The translations under genes were made by a program, and so were the position numbers. The notes beneath the pieces are model-generated. The model saw nothing but the letters and a program-made list of their open reading frames with translations. It did not search any database and was not told where the DNA came from. A stretch of DNA of 64,000 nt from Asterochloris sp. CNOR1 (taxonomy: Eukaryota; Chlorophyta; Trebouxiophyceae; Trebouxiales; Trebouxiaceae): assembly GCA_963969365.1 (NCBI GenBank), contig OZ017750.1:2356001-2420000 (forward strand). The letters run 5' to 3'. Positions 35,501 to 46,100 of this stretch are shown piece after piece (the first letter of the stretch is position 1; every line of letters begins with the position of its first letter).

Positions 35501-38500
35501 TGTCGACTTTGCTTGTCTGCATGGGATCAGGTGGTGGCGGCATCGAGGCATGTTTGCACTTGATGCTGCCTCTGATGCACAGGGCCCTGCCCCCCACCTC
35601 ACAGCTGGGGCCGATGGTGCATGCCGTGTGACATGGACCCAGGTGGGGGTGCAGTCACACATAGCCCTCATTCAGCTGTGGCGTGCCTTTGCAGGAAGCT
35701 CACAGCACCAACAAGTGCTTCCCTGCCTGATCATACACTTGGTTGCGGGCCAGCACCAAACCCCTCAGTTGACTGAAATTGGCTTCGAGCAGCTTGGTGC
35801 TCTGCCCCTCCTTCTTGTGCAGCAAACGCCCCTGGCAATGCCACCTGCTGCCCAGCTGACAGCACTGCTCACCCCTGCAGGGTCCACAGTGGGAGCCTTT
35901 GGGGCGCAGAGCATCGGCGAGCCTGGGACACAGATGACCCTGAAGACGTTTCACTTCGCTGGTGTGGCCAGCATGAATGTCACGCTGGGGGTGCCCCGCA
36001 TCAAGGAGATCATCAACGCCTCAAAGACCATTTCCACACCCATTGTTGATGTGAGCTCCCATGCTGCGTGGCTGTGTGACCGGCAGCACGGCAGCAGGAG
36101 CTTGAGTGACCATGAAGTCCCTGCAAGACTTGGACAGGTTACAGGGGCATGTCTGGCGGGCATGTGCTGATGGCAGAGCCCTGACAATGGCTGTCGTCCC
36201 CTGAAAAGGGCTTGCATGGGATGCCGCCTGCCTGCTGAAGCTGTGAGCCAGGCAAGTATATGCCTGCCCATCAGCAGCCTGAGGTGAGTGAGTATGGGAC
36301 CTGGGCAGATCATGCTGTGAGTCACAGATCAACCCATCAATCCACCCTGACCATGGCCTGTCTCCAGGCTCCTGCATGCCAGACTGCGTTGCGCAGAACC
36401 CACCGCCCTCTGCTGGTCCAGCAACACCTGCCCCTCCTGCTGCACAGGATGAGCACCCTGCAAGTTGTGCTGCACCATGACAGGACACCTGCCCCGCCTT
36501 CTGTGCAGCATGACCACCCAGCCTGCGTGCATGACAGGGGGCCTGCTTCCCTGGCTGCACAGGCCCAGCGCCCTGCATGCCTGCCTGCAGGTCGTGTTGA
36601 GCAATGACAGGAGCGGGGAGCTGGCTCGAGGGGTCCAGGCTGCCATGGAGGCGACGCGCCTGCACCAGGTGGCCGAAACCATCAAGGCAGTCTTTGCCCC
36701 CAACGACGCCTTCCTGCTCATCAGGCTGGACACCGCGGTGAGCACTGCACGTTGCAGAGTGCTGGAACTGTGCACAGCGTCCCATCTGCCAGGCATGACT
36801 ATTGGCACTGCCCACTGTGGCTCGCACTGGGGCACACACTTGGGGCAGCCGCTCAGCACAGATAGAGGTAGCTGCCTCCAGGATGAGGCCTGCCTGCTCA
36901 TTGCCTGCAGGCCATCGAGAGGCTGCGGATGAAGATCCCGGTGGAGCGTGTGGCCATGATCCTGGAGAAGCACAGCAAGCTAAAGATGAAGGATGCCAAC
37001 ATCAAGTAAGCACCGTTGCATCAAGGCCACAGAGAACTATGACCCAGCCTGGAGTGCCTGGACCCAGGCTTGTCTTGTGGGCCTGGGCAATCAGCTCCTC
37101 ATTGTCAAGTGTCGGCAGGTTCCACTCACCACAGCCTGGCCTCTTGAGAACTGCACTCTCTTATTTTGAGGTATGCAGCCTCACTGTCTGCAATCAGCAC
37201 AGTAAAACACATTGCTGCAGGACTAATGGCAATGATGAGATTGAGGTCCACCCTCGACAAGATGGTGGCCAGAAGGGGTTGCTGCAGACGCTGCAGCAGT
37301 GGCTGATTGCTGTGCCAGAGGTCATTGTTCAGGTGCAGCTGCCATCCTTGTCTTGTGTTTAGCTTGCCCTTGCCTGCATGGGCTGCTGCAGACGCTGCAA
37401 CAGCTAATGATGGCACTTACTGTCTCAGCCGTTGTTCAGGGGCAGCTGTCCTCCTGCTGTTTGCTTGTTGGTGCCCTTTGGCTAACTCAGTGCATTCCCC
37501 ATGTGCAGCTGTCATGCCTGTGCTAGCCTCCCCGCTATGGTCCCCACATATCCTGACCTCTGTTGCCTAGGCTACTGTAGTTGTGCTGTGGCATGTGCTA
37601 CATCTGTGCAGCGCTCAGCCCTGACAGGGCATGCCTCAGCCGTGAGACCACACAGGGACAAGGGGCGCTGTGCGCCCTGAGAGATGACTAATGCTTGAGC
37701 CTCAACTGTGTGCAGGGCATCCCAACAGTGCAACGTGCAGTCATCAACAAAACACTGATAAAGGATGAGAAGGATTGGGCAGTTCCAGGCAACATCAACG
37801 CTAAGGATGATGACAAAAAGGAATTTACGTAAGCTTTGCAGAGCAAGCACTACCGTGCTAGCAGAAGCTGGCCCTGTGTTAGCTTCACAAGCCACCCGAT
37901 TGTGTATCTTGTCCCAGCCCTTAGATTTGCCATCAAAGCACAGCAAAGGTACATCAGGTGTGGCTGGCTAATGCAGCTTGCCAAACCTGCCATCAGCTGG
38001 TCAGCTGCAATTCATACCTGCATGCCCCTCAAGCTCCACAGACATATGCTCTGCCGACCTCTTTACCAGCACTCAAACTGCTGATGTGCAGGAACAAGCT
38101 GCTCAAGCTGCTGCCTGAGCTCACTGGCCTGCAGCATGAGTGCTGTGCACCTTATACCCCACCAATGATTTGCCCCTGATTGCCACAGGTACAAGCTGCT
38201 GAAGGGGCCCGCAGACTGTGGACTGTACATGCCTGCTACTTTGTTGTCCCAGTGCTGTGCTTTAGGTGCAAGCTGCTGTCTAAACTTCTTTAGCATGAAG
38301 TATGTTATTGCCACTACCCTGCCAAACATGGGCCACAGCCCGCTTGCCGTTGTATGCAACATGCTTAAGATGCCATCACAGGGCAGGGACCCAAGCATGC
38401 CCACCACTCTGTCTGTATGCTGAGGTTGCCTGCTACCCTGCCAGCACAAGCTGCTGCTGGAGGGCACTGGCCCACAGCACTTGATGGCCCATCAAGCTGC

Positions 38501-40229
38501 CATCATAGCCGATTGCTCATTTGCTCCCGTGCAAGGTAGGTACAGGCGTCTGCAAAGCACGTCTCATGCTACAGGTCTCCCAAGAACGCATCCGGCTCTA
38601 GCTCTCCGGCAAACCTCCTGCTTCCACCAATGTGCTGCAGGTACTAGCCTACAGATTGTGATGGCCCCTGCTTACTTAGGTCTTTGTGCCGCAGCTAAGA
38701 GCCGCTGCTGGAAGGCACTGGCCTGTTGAGCAGGCTAGACCTCAAGCTTGCCACTCTGCTGCTGTTCTCATGCTGCTCACCTGTTCCCTATGTGTCGCAG
38801 GTACAAGCTGCTGCTTGAGGGCACCGGCCTGCAAAACGTGATGGGGGCTGATGGCGTCAATGGGTACCAGACCTACACCAACAACATCATGGAGATCGAG
38901 AAGTGCCTGGGCATTGAGGCTGCACGCTCCAAGATCATCAGCGAGATCCAGGCAGTGATGGGCGCCTACGGCATGTCCATTGACTCGCGGCACACCATGC
39001 TGCTGGCCGACTGCATGACCTTCCGGGTGGGTGGCTCTTGCAGGATGCCTTGCTGGTGGGCCCAGTGCCACACCAGTGTAGACAGAGGATGCTGCTGGCT
39101 GGACTGCATGCCCGGTGCAGTCAGCAATGCCTGCTACTCAATGTGATGTGGCCCCACATGGTGGCGGCTTGCAGCATGTGCGTCATGCTACTGGCCAACT
39201 GCATGACCTCCAGCAGCACAGTCTAGGCGGCAAGCGGGAGTGCCCTCCTGCATCTTGCTGGGGCATGGTGCAGGCATACCCTGCTGCTGGCCACCTGCAT
39301 GACCTTGAGGGGAGACACCCTGCTGAGGTACCCTTGCTGGTGGTGTGCTGTCGTTACTGTGCGCAGCCTTGAGAGACGGTGTGCTGCTGGCCGACTGGGA
39401 GACCCTCTGTGTGGATGCCGTTTCTTGTGCCCTGCTGGAGGCTTGCTGTGCCCAGGCATCCGTCTGATGGGGGGCTGCTGTTCCCACTGGCAGGGAATGG
39501 ACATGGACAGCTTGCCTTCATGCTTGTTTAGGGAGTGGATGCGGACAGCTTGCGTTGATGCTTGTGCCCTTTGCGACAAAAGCTGCCCACAGGCACTCAT
39601 GACAGGCCCTCGGTACCTGAAGCAGAGCACTGTCCTAGCCTGTCTTGTTTGATGGCTAACAACTGCCTTTGCTGGGTGGGACCCTTAGTGGTCCAGCCTG
39701 CTGTGCAACCACAGATAGCTGCCGCTGCTGCTCAACTAAGGCTGTTGCTGTGCTGGGGTAAGATTTGCATGCCACCACCCACCTTGCACCTATGCTGCAA
39801 AGCACAGACTCTTCTTGGCTGCTCATGCTGTTAAAGGTGGGTGGTGGCATGCCTTGCCTGCTGCTGGCCATCCCTGTTGATGTTCACACCCTGGCCATCC
39901 CTGTTCATTTCATGATTGCCGTCTCTAAGTCTTCTCACCACATCCTGTAGGGTGAAGTGCTGGGCATCAACCGCTTCGGCATCTCACGCATGAAGGAGAG
40001 CGTGCTCATGCTGGCTTCCTTTGAGAAGACCACTGACCACCTGTTCGATGCCGCCCTGCACGGCCGCGAGGACCACATAAACGGCGTCAGCGAGTCCATC
40101 ATTATGGGCATCCCCATGCCCACCGGCACGGGGCTGTTCAAGCTGCAGCAGGCCACAGAGATAGTGGTTCCGCCTGTGCGCCCTCAACCCCTGCTCAGCG
40201 ATCCCTACTGGGATGACAATAGTCTCTGA
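23583..40229 (+). CDS. NRPC1: DNA-directed RNA polymerase III largest subunit (RPC1/NRPC1)
   Basis: Catalytic subunit of nuclear Pol III, about 1600 residues over some 30 exons; start [15 protein letters not shown] at 23583. Landmarks: zinc-binding [16 protein letters not shown] (24315-24362), second zinc segment with CPWCG (25160-25176), exon 27261-27475 with [20 protein letters not shown], active-site [10 protein letters not shown] with the Mg-binding aspartates (29157-29186), [19 protein letters not shown] (32740-32800), and trigger-loop region [20 protein letters not shown] (35909-35968). The C-terminal exon (39951-40229) has [19 protein letters not shown] and [16 protein letters not shown]. 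Exons include 23583-23653, 23823-23916, 24107-24169, 24293-24362, 26191-26394, 26653-26676 (24 nt), 28276-28489, 29120-29297, 29866-30062, 32727-32857, 35111-35363, 35881-36050, 37716-37828 and 38801-39026. The junction into exon 34060-34658 is unresolved. Confidence 0.95.
27781..27846 (+). repeat. 33-bp tandem duplication in a Pol III subunit intron
   Basis: Two nearly identical copies, 27781-27813 and 27814-27846, each starting GACAAGGTCATGGCTGGCAA, with one or two differences. Intronic, no splice site recognised inside. Confidence 0.9.
29057..29071 (+). repeat. Poly-G tract of about 15
   Basis: A homopolymer run in the intron upstream of the active-site exon. Such runs are prone to length error in assembly. 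Confidence 0.9.
29628..29671 (+). repeat. Degenerate copy of an RPC1 exon acceptor edge, 231 bp upstream
   Basis: The segment mirrors 29859-29902, which holds the true CCTGCAG acceptor and the start of the exon encoding [12 protein letters not shown]. It keeps CCTGCAGGACT and CTGACCTCTG and drifts after that. Confidence 0.7.
34060..34658 (+). other. Low-complexity insertion inside the Pol III largest subunit
   Basis: This exon of the RPC1 gene begins with a conserved-looking helix ([17 protein letters not shown]) and ends DLWDFVATE. In between are about 130 residues rich in Ala, Gly, Pro, Arg and Lys (for example [18 protein letters not shown]). Metazoan and yeast RPC1 have no comparable block here as far as I recall. 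The frame is open throughout, so it is translated if the exon is used as modelled. Confidence 0.6.
38091..38730 (+). repeat. Series of degenerate copies of the following exon's 5' edge
   Basis: The true edge at 38798 reads CAGGTACAAGCTGCTGCTTG. Related segments lie at about 38089, 38184, 38261, 38442, 38536, 38638 and 38691. The best, 38442-38487, matches over more than 40 bases, including GAGGGCACTGGCC and TTGATGG. Several keep a CAG or TAG in the acceptor position. Confidence 0.75.
39088..39415 (+). repeat. Tandem series of degenerate copies of the preceding exon's 3' edge
   Basis: The exon ends near 38997-39026 with ATGCTGCTGGCCGACTGCAT followed by a donor. Copies follow near 39088, 39184, 39278 and 39380, spaced 91-102 bp. 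Each keeps CTGCTGGC and most keep CTGCATGACC. Confidence 0.8.
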
Positions 40230-40617
40230 TGTCTGCAGGAGCAACTGAGCTCTGCAGTCGCGAGCTCTACAGACCCGGCCCCCGTTCATTTCAGCTTTAG
40301 GTAGCATTTCGGCATGTGTCCCCACCTCAGTGTGTAGTTGATTCATGGCCCATCGTTTCAACATTTCATGGCCTTCTGTCAGCGCAACAGGTGGTCAACA
40401 AAGTCTGTGAAGCTGCTGGCTATCAGCAGTGTGTTGAAGCCTGCTGGCACATGAGCCCTCTCAGCACGTTGTGCAATGCAAGGACAACATCAAGCACCAT
40501 GTTACAGGTAGCTCACCTACAGCAAGGTGAATGCGTCCATGCCTGCAGGGACAATGATAGAAATACAGATTCACGGATGCTCATTTGCTGCAGTCAGGCT
40601 TTGCGTAGGCAATCAAC
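40230..40617. other. Convergent intergenic region, RPC1 and F-box gene 3' ends
   Basis: About 390 bp between the RPC1 stop and the presumed stop of the minus-strand gene. No TGTAA signal, exon or structured RNA recognised. Confidence 0.4.
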
Positions 40618-41784
40618 TTACAGGTCGAAGGCAAATTGCCTCCTCCGGTCCAACACATCTGTGAAAGGATACAGATTGCAAAGAGCAGCAGGGCCAGCAG
40701 GTTGCCCACTGCTGTTGTCGGCTTGATGCTGCTGTGCCACTTGTTGCAGCTCTGTGGAGCTTTCAGGAATGGGCAGACTGTGTGCAATCTCTTGCAGGCC
40801 TGCATGCCAGCGATTCATCGTCATGTCAGAGGGGTTGCAGTGCATTCCTGTTACCTGTGTGAGCGCACAGCTATTGAGAAGCCATGTTGATGGCTGAGGG
40901 CTCAACGCCATGGCTCACTCAGCAGCCTTGCCCCATTTGCAAAGCCGACATACAGAAGATTTCCCTGCCCATTGTGCCTGCGGTAGAGCTCCCATAACTG
41001 CAGCAGCCAGGCAAGTGTCGCGCTAATACTATCTAAGCCTGTGCTGCAACCTGAAGCAGAGATGATCACCTGCCATGGCAACTTCAATTTCAGGATGTCT
41101 TCACATGTGGACAGCTCTGTTAGGGAAGCACCTGTGGGGCAAACATGTGGCTGCTGCTGAGGCTGTCTAACGCGCAGCAAAAGTCGGCACTGCTTCAAAG
41201 GGCACACCATGGTTGAAGGCCAGGTTGCTGCCTTGATCCAGGAAGCCACGCAGCCTTGTGAGGCTCTGCCTGCAATGCAGCACCAGAGGCTGGAAGCAAT
41301 CATTCCACCTCTGTTGCTCATAAGCAGCTGCAGCTCACCTGACCTGCCAGCGAATCAGCATGCGATGGCTGAATAGCTGCCACCAGTCCTGCTGATTGCA
41401 GTTGGGCAGAGCATTGCAGGGGGCTGAAGGATCACTGGCAGCTGTCACCCTGCAATGCAGCTAGCTGTGTCAGGTGACTACAGCAAATGGCAGCTGCACA
41501 GTGGCAGAGTCCAACCATCCAATCCGCACTGCCTGCTTGAACCACAGGGTATCAGCAGCCTTCATGGCTTGCAGCATGGCATGGCATGTCTGCTCTGCAT
41601 TCAAGACTCACATTGAGACAATGACGTCAAGCAAGTCTCATGATGGAGATGAAACGCAGCAAAGTTGTGCACGCACCATTGCCAGCCTAGCTACATCTCC
41701 AGCATTACCATTACTGTCAATGACAATCTCAAACAGACTGCCTAACAGGGAGTAGGGCAGATCAACTATGCTGACCCCTGCCAT
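40618..41784 (-). CDS. Probable F-box protein, splice structure partly resolved
   Basis: Exon 41677-41784 starts MAGVSIVDLPYSLLGSLFEI and continues VIDSNGNAGDVARLAM before a GTGCGT donor. The pattern of LP..LL..LFE and later A.LA is that of an F-box, which would bind Skp1 in an SCF ubiquitin ligase. Further open segments on the same strand look coding: AADTLWFKQAVRIGWLD near 41500-41560, QQDWWQLFSHRMLIRWQ near 41345-41395, GFLDQGSNLAFNHGVPFEA near 41200-41260, and LWELYRRHNGQGNLLYVGF near 40935-40995. The last resembles the YR-x-HNGQ core of SMI1/KNR4 domains, so a SKIP16-like F-box plus SMI1/KNR4 protein is possible. The stop at 40618 is provisional. Confidence 0.5.
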
Positions 41785-41859
41785 AGGGACACAAGATGCA
41801 GATAACAGAAATGCAAGCAGCAACTCAAGAAGGGGAGCAGAAAATCTATTGGCCCTCAC
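41785..41859. promoter_or_regulatory. 75-bp head-to-head interval (bidirectional promoter)
   Basis: Only 75 bp separate the presumed start codons of the F-box gene (minus) and KTI12 (plus). Both 5' UTRs and promoters must overlap here or extend into the partner. No TATA box seen. Confidence 0.5.
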
Positions 41860-42947
41860 ATGCCGTTGGTAATGCTCTGCGGGTTGCCCTGTGCAGGGAA
41901 GACAAGCGTTGCTACGATGCTGGCTAAACATCTGAAGGAGGCTGGCCAAGATGTTGTCTTGATTGATGACTCTGTGGCTAACCTCAGCAGAAACGAGGGC
42001 TACAAAGGTGGGGATGTGCCAGAGTGTCGTGCTCCAGTGCAAGTCTGTACAGCGTGCTGAATGCACTGGCCCCCCATCTGCAGATGGGCATGCTGAGAAG
42101 CAGGTGAGGGGTGCTCTCAAAGCAAATGTGGAGCGGGCTGTGTCCAAGCGTACCACAGTCCTGCTGGACTCCCTCAACAGCATTAAAGGCTACAGGTCAG
42201 GCTTGGCCTCCTCGACAGCTTGCAGCCCCACCAGCACTTAGCAGCACCTTGGACCTGTGCCGGAGGCGTTATGCGCACACGGGCACTGACAGGGCGGCAG
42301 CATGCGCTCAGCAAGACAAGTCCGCCTGCAGGTACGAGCTGTGGTGTGTGGCCAGGGCAGCAGCCACCCGGTACTGTGTGGTCCACTGCCACACCCCAGC
42401 AGATGTGGCGCAGCGCTGGAACGCAGCCAGGGCCCCAGACGCAGCCTACAGCAGCAAGGTCTTTGAGGACCTGGCGGGCCGCTTTGAGATGCCGGATTCG
42501 CGGAATCGCTGGGAGAAGCCGCTGCACACTGTGCACCTGGACCAGCCTGGCTGGGAGGATGCTGTGCAGGCCATTGCTGCCTCCCTGCGGGACACTAAGC
42601 CTGCACAGGCTGTCGCAGTGGCCTCAACAAATGCGGAGCTGCAGCCCACCAGTGCCACCAGCAATCCAGAGCTGCTGGGGACCAACCTGCTGCACAAAAT
42701 AGACGCTGCTGTGCAAGATGTTGTTGCTGCCATCATGGCTGCGCAGTCAGATGCGGCTGGGTGCCTCCACATCGACCTGCCTGGCTGTGCGGAGCCTTTG
42801 ACATTGCAGAGAAGGGTCACACTGCCAGAGCTGAGGAGCGCAAAGCGCCAGTTCATTAAGTCTGCCATGCACACAAGCAGCAGGCTGCAGGATGCAAGCT
42901 CTGCCAAGTGCATGTTCACTGATTTTCTGAGGGACAGCATAAATTGA
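41860..42947 (+). CDS. KTI12: Elongator cofactor KTI12 (P-loop, tRNA-binding ATPase family)
   Basis: KTI12 (DRL1/ELO4 in plants) assists the Elongator complex in wobble-uridine tRNA modification and belongs to a P-loop family with PSTK. Three exons (41860-42007, 42084-42195, 42332-42947) splice in phase to 291 residues. The N-terminus MPLVMLCGLPCAGKTSVATM carries the Walker A motif GLPCAGKTS near residue 8. Exon 2 has VLLDSLNSIKGYR and exon 3 opens YELWCVARAA, the family's ILDSLNYIKG..YELYC block. Further matches are FEMPDSRNRWEKPLHTV and the C-terminal LRSAKRQFIKSA. The length is typical of the family. It is divergent from the F-box gene and convergent with the HEATR5-like gene. Confidence 0.93.
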
Positions 42948-43160
42948 AATGAAATGTTGCTCTCCATTTCAGCAGCAGTCATGGGGATCGTGGGCTGTTT
43001 TGTGGGCTGTCCAGCTCTGCAAATGTGCCAGAGAAGGCACTCTCTCGCTGCGCTTTGGGCACTGCAATTGCAAAAGACTTCAGGGCAATGGTGGGCTTTT
43101 TCTGCTTGGCTGCATGCCGTCCTGCCGGTTGGCTGCTCTGCTGTGCAGCTGATGATAACT
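42948..43160. other. Convergent 3' interval between KTI12 and the HEATR5-like gene
   Basis: About 210 bp. Nothing recognised; the end of the minus-strand gene is itself approximate. Confidence 0.35.
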
Positions 43161-46100
43161 TCAGAGCTGCCTGCAGTCAGCCAAAGCAGGGTGTGGAGCA
43201 AACATCATCTGCCCTGGAACACGCTTGCAGCAAAGGCGACTAAGGGACAGCCGATCAGTGAATCTGCCAATCTGACACACCTGAAGGCGCCTCTTGCCCT
43301 CAACACTGAGAGCCCCCACTGCCACCTTGAATGCTGCAGCTGATGGCCCAGCAGCCAAGTGCATGATCAACTTGACAGCCGCGTCAACAAGGGCGGCATT
43401 GGGCTGCCCTGCTGGGCTGGCTGTCTCAATGAGCATGGGCAGGACGATGGCCATGAGACCATCCTCTGCAGATCTGCCCTGCTTGGCAGCCAGTAACATT
43501 GCCGCCATCAACAGTTTCAGAGTCTCTGCTACCACCTGCACTCACCACACACAACACTGCCGCCTGAAGGCTGCTGGAGGTGCGTGATGTTGGCATGGCA
43601 CGCCAGCTCATGAGCTGGCACGGGCCAAGGCAGGCATACTGCCTTCTGCAAGACCGCGGCAGGCAAAGGCACAACACAGCTGCTGAACGTGGCATGCATT
43701 CAAGGAGAATGACCACACACAACACGGCCGCCTGAAGGCTGCTGGAGGTGCATGATGTTGGCATGGCACGCCAGCTCATGAGCTGGCACGGGCCAAGGCA
43801 GGCATACTGCCTTCTGCAAAAGCGCGGCAGGCAAAGGCACAACACAGCTGCTGAACGTGGCATGCATTCAAGGAGAATGACTTGCAAAGCATGCACTTGG
43901 GACAGCGATGGAGGTGCATGATGTTGGCATGGCACGCCAGCTCATGAGCTGGCACGGGCCAAGGCAGGCATACTGCCTTCTGCAAAAGCGCGGCAGGCAA
44001 AGGCACAACACAGCTGCTGAACGTGGCATGCATTCAAGGAGAATGACTTGCAAAGCATGCACTTGGGACAGCGAAAGTGCAGGCAGCCCACCTGCACATC
44101 CTCAGTCCCGAGAGTGTGGCCAGCATTGGTGCTCATATGCATGTGCACCAGGGGTGCAACAGCAGGCAACACTGCTGACAGGCATCGGCCTGCCCAGACA
44201 TGCTGCGGGCTGCCAGCAGGCAGGGCAGCCGCAGCCTGCACTACAGGCCGCAGGGCCTGCAAGCAGCACAGCTGGGCAGCTGGGGCGCCTGCTGCTACCT
44301 GGCTCAGTACCTGCAGTACAGATGATATTCCAGTGGAGGCAACTTGCAATCAAGTGCTTTGTGCTAAAGCTGGCTCTTGTGCCATGGCCAGGAACACATC
44401 ACAGGCAGCTCTCTGGAGCCTACCAGCGCCAGGTGCCGGGCCTTTCAAGCACCCATCCACTTGTAGCTGTCAGAAGCACACTGTCCGGGCAGGCTGCCAG
44501 TGGAGGCCATACCTGCAGGCTTTCCTCGCAGACTGACTGCAGCAGCGGCGGGCTGGCGGCCGCCTGCATGGGCTCTGCATCAGCAGAGGCCTCCTGAACG
44601 TCGCCCCAGTCATCCCCACTGCCGCTGTCAGCAGCAGCGGAATGGGGGCTGGAGGTCTCAGCCTGCTGGGCATCCTCCCCTACACACAAAGCCTGGATCA
44701 CCAATCGGCTGGTCCTGACAGCAACTGCATGTTGTGTGCTGCTTGGTGCAGGCTACATGCCAGAGACAGCCTGCAGGCCACCTGCTGGCCCCACTTCTGC
44801 CTGCTAGACTCGTCAGATCGGCTACACAAAGCAGCCAGCACTTCATAGCCACCCTGTGGACCAGCCGCTCAGCGTGAGTGCGTGCCTCTGCCTCTTGTCA
44901 CAGCAGGAGCCAGGATGGCACACACCAACGTGTTGCAAGCAGAAAACGCAGAGGCTGCACTGTGGCTCAGGCAGGCGTGCACCTGCAGCCAACCCTCTGG
45001 ACTGGGCGGTCTCCTGTGAACCCCTGCCACATTGCGAGACACACATGAGCACGAGGCCTGCAGACTGCTGCTCAAACAGGGTCATACCTGCAGGTGCCTG
45101 TTTGGACTGAGCAGGCTCCTGCGGCGCGCCACCCTTAGGAACCCAAGCTGCTGCTGTTTCCCCCACAATCAGAACCAGGGGGACCAAGTGAACCAGCTGG
45201 CCATGTGAGTCGTCCTGGGCAGCGGAATCATGGCTGCTGGGGCTGTCAAAGTTGGCAAAGGCGTTGAAGCTGCCCTCTGCTGCCTGCACCTGTGCCTGCT
45301 GCTGTTGGTGGTGGCCGGCATTGCACTGCTCCAGGGCGCTGTGTGCCAGGGCGCAGACCTCGTGGGTGACCGAGGCCAGCAGGGGCACCTGCTGCTCAGG
45401 CTGGAAGCTGTGCTTGGCCAGGCCCCTCACGATATCGGCCAGAAAGCGCTGTGTGGCCGCTAAAGGGGGCTCTGCATGGCAGCCAGGAAGTCAACTCAGG
45501 CGTCTGAACCTGCAGGGTGATGGCTTGGAACCAGGATTCAGACTCCCACATGGGACTCTGCATGGCAGCAAATGCAGTGGCCAGCCTCTTCAAAGCTGCA
45601 TGATACCGGCCTGAGATCTGCCATTCCAGCAGCCAAGTTGTCAGGCGCCAGGAGTTGAGCAGATGCAGCACGATTGGGCGGGGCACGCTTGCAGCGCAAA
45701 CACCAGCCTGGAGCTATAGCAGCAATGCTGGGCCTGAAAGCAGCTCTCTAATGTTTGTCTCAACACTCAAGAGAGAAACACACATGCATGGCGCACCAGA
45801 CAGTGTCATTCAATGGTGCTCACCCCTGTGCAGGTGCTGCAGGAGGCTCAATCCCTGAGCAAGGAATGCAACCTGCACCTCCAGGCCTGCCTCGCCCTCA
45901 AGGGCCCCAGCAGCAGCAGCCAGCTGCCCTGCAGCTGACAGGGCAGTACCAAGCGCCTGGTCCAGCTGCTGTTGCTGCCCACGTTGCATGCCAGGTACGG
46001 AGCGCAGCACCAGCTGTGGTGGGACTGTCTTCTCTGGGCCTGCTGTGGCGCTCACCTCAGCTGCATCAGGCATGTCAGCATATTAAAGATCTTGAGCTCT

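Noticed and set aside
43426-44062. Repeated peptide (HACLGPCQLMSWRAMPTS) suggesting a repeat protein
   Set aside because: It is the translation of an intronic minisatellite; units are separated by stops and splice sites of the HEATR5-like gene.
43544-44074. Tandem repeat considered as a CRISPR array
   Set aside because: Units are about 137 bp with repeated spacers in a eukaryotic intron, not short repeats with unique spacers.
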